Below, piece by piece: positions 36,673 through 37,006 of a DNA stretch of 37,006 nucleotides. Both the position numbers and the translations under genes were made by a program. Positions within the stretch are counted from its first letter, which is position 1. The number at the start of each line of letters is the position of its first letter. A model generated the notes under the pieces. It had not been told where the DNA came from and made no database searches. It was given only the letters and a program-made list of their open reading frames with translations. This DNA is from Bacteroidota bacterium. Its GTDB lineage: Bacteria; Bacteroidota; Bacteroidia; Chitinophagales; Chitinophagaceae. The DNA is taken from the NCBI GenBank assembly GCA_023418315.1, contig JAEZZY010000080.1:1-37006 (forward strand), read 5' to 3'.

Positions 36673-36821
36673 GCTCCGCCCACCGGCTATGAAAGGGCTA
36701 AAAATACGATATAGGTAGGGAACTGCTGCGCTGCCAAATAAAACGTTATATTCCAAATCTCATTTTTGAAAGGAATGATTTTTTGATGAATTTTACATTC
36801 CGTTACACCAAATCATTCTCC

Positions 36822-37006
36822 ATGAAGAAATTTTTTTTGATGGCTGCCGTGGCAACCATTTCCCTTTCTGCAACCGCGCAAAAATCTGAAGTAAAAAACG
36901 CAAGAAATGCGCTGGCAGATAAAGAATTTTCCAAAGCCCAAAAATCCATAGATGCCGCCGCCGCCCATCCCGAAACAAAAGACGACCCTAAGACCTGGCT
37001 CACCAG
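36822..37006 (+). CDS. exported protein, start only (possible TPR protein)
   Basis: This is the first 61 codons of a gene running off the right edge. A signal peptide (MKKFFLMAAVATISLSATAQ) is followed by KSEVKNARNALADKEFSKAQKSI, an amphipathic helix pair resembling the beginning of Bacteroidota TPR proteins in which a first residue run like NA..AL.....F..A leads into tetratricopeptide repeats. Too little is present to confirm. Confidence 0.6.
   Translation, partial: MKKFFLMAAVATISLSATAQKSEVKNARNALADKEFSKAQKSIDAAAAHPETKDDPKTWLT

Overview
The window is a chromosomal segment of a Bacteroidota bacterium, most likely a Chitinophagales/Chitinophagaceae-like lineage (inferred from gene content, not from a search). 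The evidence is a type IX secretion (T9SS) gene set: a secreted protein with a C-terminal sorting domain at the left edge, a gliding-motility 'CHU_C' surface protein and a PorP/SprF protein. GWxTD and DUF1573 proteins point the same way. Several genes also have Bacteroidota-type -7 elements (TAnnTTTG) just upstream.

Layout. 1-1449: a partial T9SS cargo gene (minus) and a small exported protein (plus), divergent. 1533-4936: a minus-strand run pepT > DUF1573 > ubiA-like > dapB. 5140-6495: mnmE (plus). 6496-12021: a visibly AT-richer accessory stretch. It starts exactly at the 3' end of mnmE with five direct TTGTTGCCC-type repeats, carries a lipoprotein, nhaA, a voltage-gated K+ channel with a zinc-ribbon tail and a DUF389 membrane protein, and ends in a broken Fic-family gene. 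12022-20274: housekeeping genes return, with an AhpD-like protein, glyA, a 745-aa exported protein with a possible caspase-fold His/Cys dyad, the RNase P RNA gene with promoter and terminator, recR, then dapF and a GWxTD protein (minus) and a WbqC-family protein (plus).

20297-30331: a 1161-aa predicted outer-membrane protein (minus), a cysteine desulfurase (plus) and ndk (minus) facing each other across a bidirectional terminator, then a plus-strand operon of a DHH phosphoesterase, two tandem FKBP-type prolyl isomerases and an M1 metallopeptidase. 30470-34889: the CHU_C surface protein with its PorP/SprF partner. 35115-37006: a DegT-family PLP enzyme whose usual lysine is histidine, a small membrane protein, and the start of a further exported protein.

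How the parts relate. dapB and dapF act in the same lysine/meso-diaminopimelate pathway but lie in separate operons. The exported cargo, the CHU_C protein and PorP/SprF fit T9SS-dependent surface display. The FKBP pair and the M1 peptidase look like an envelope folding and peptide-turnover unit. The nhaA-channel-DUF389 cluster looks like an acquired cation-homeostasis cassette. No complete new defence or mobile system is visible. The best leads are the possible exported clan-CD peptidase, the lysine-less DegT enzyme and the integration scar behind mnmE.
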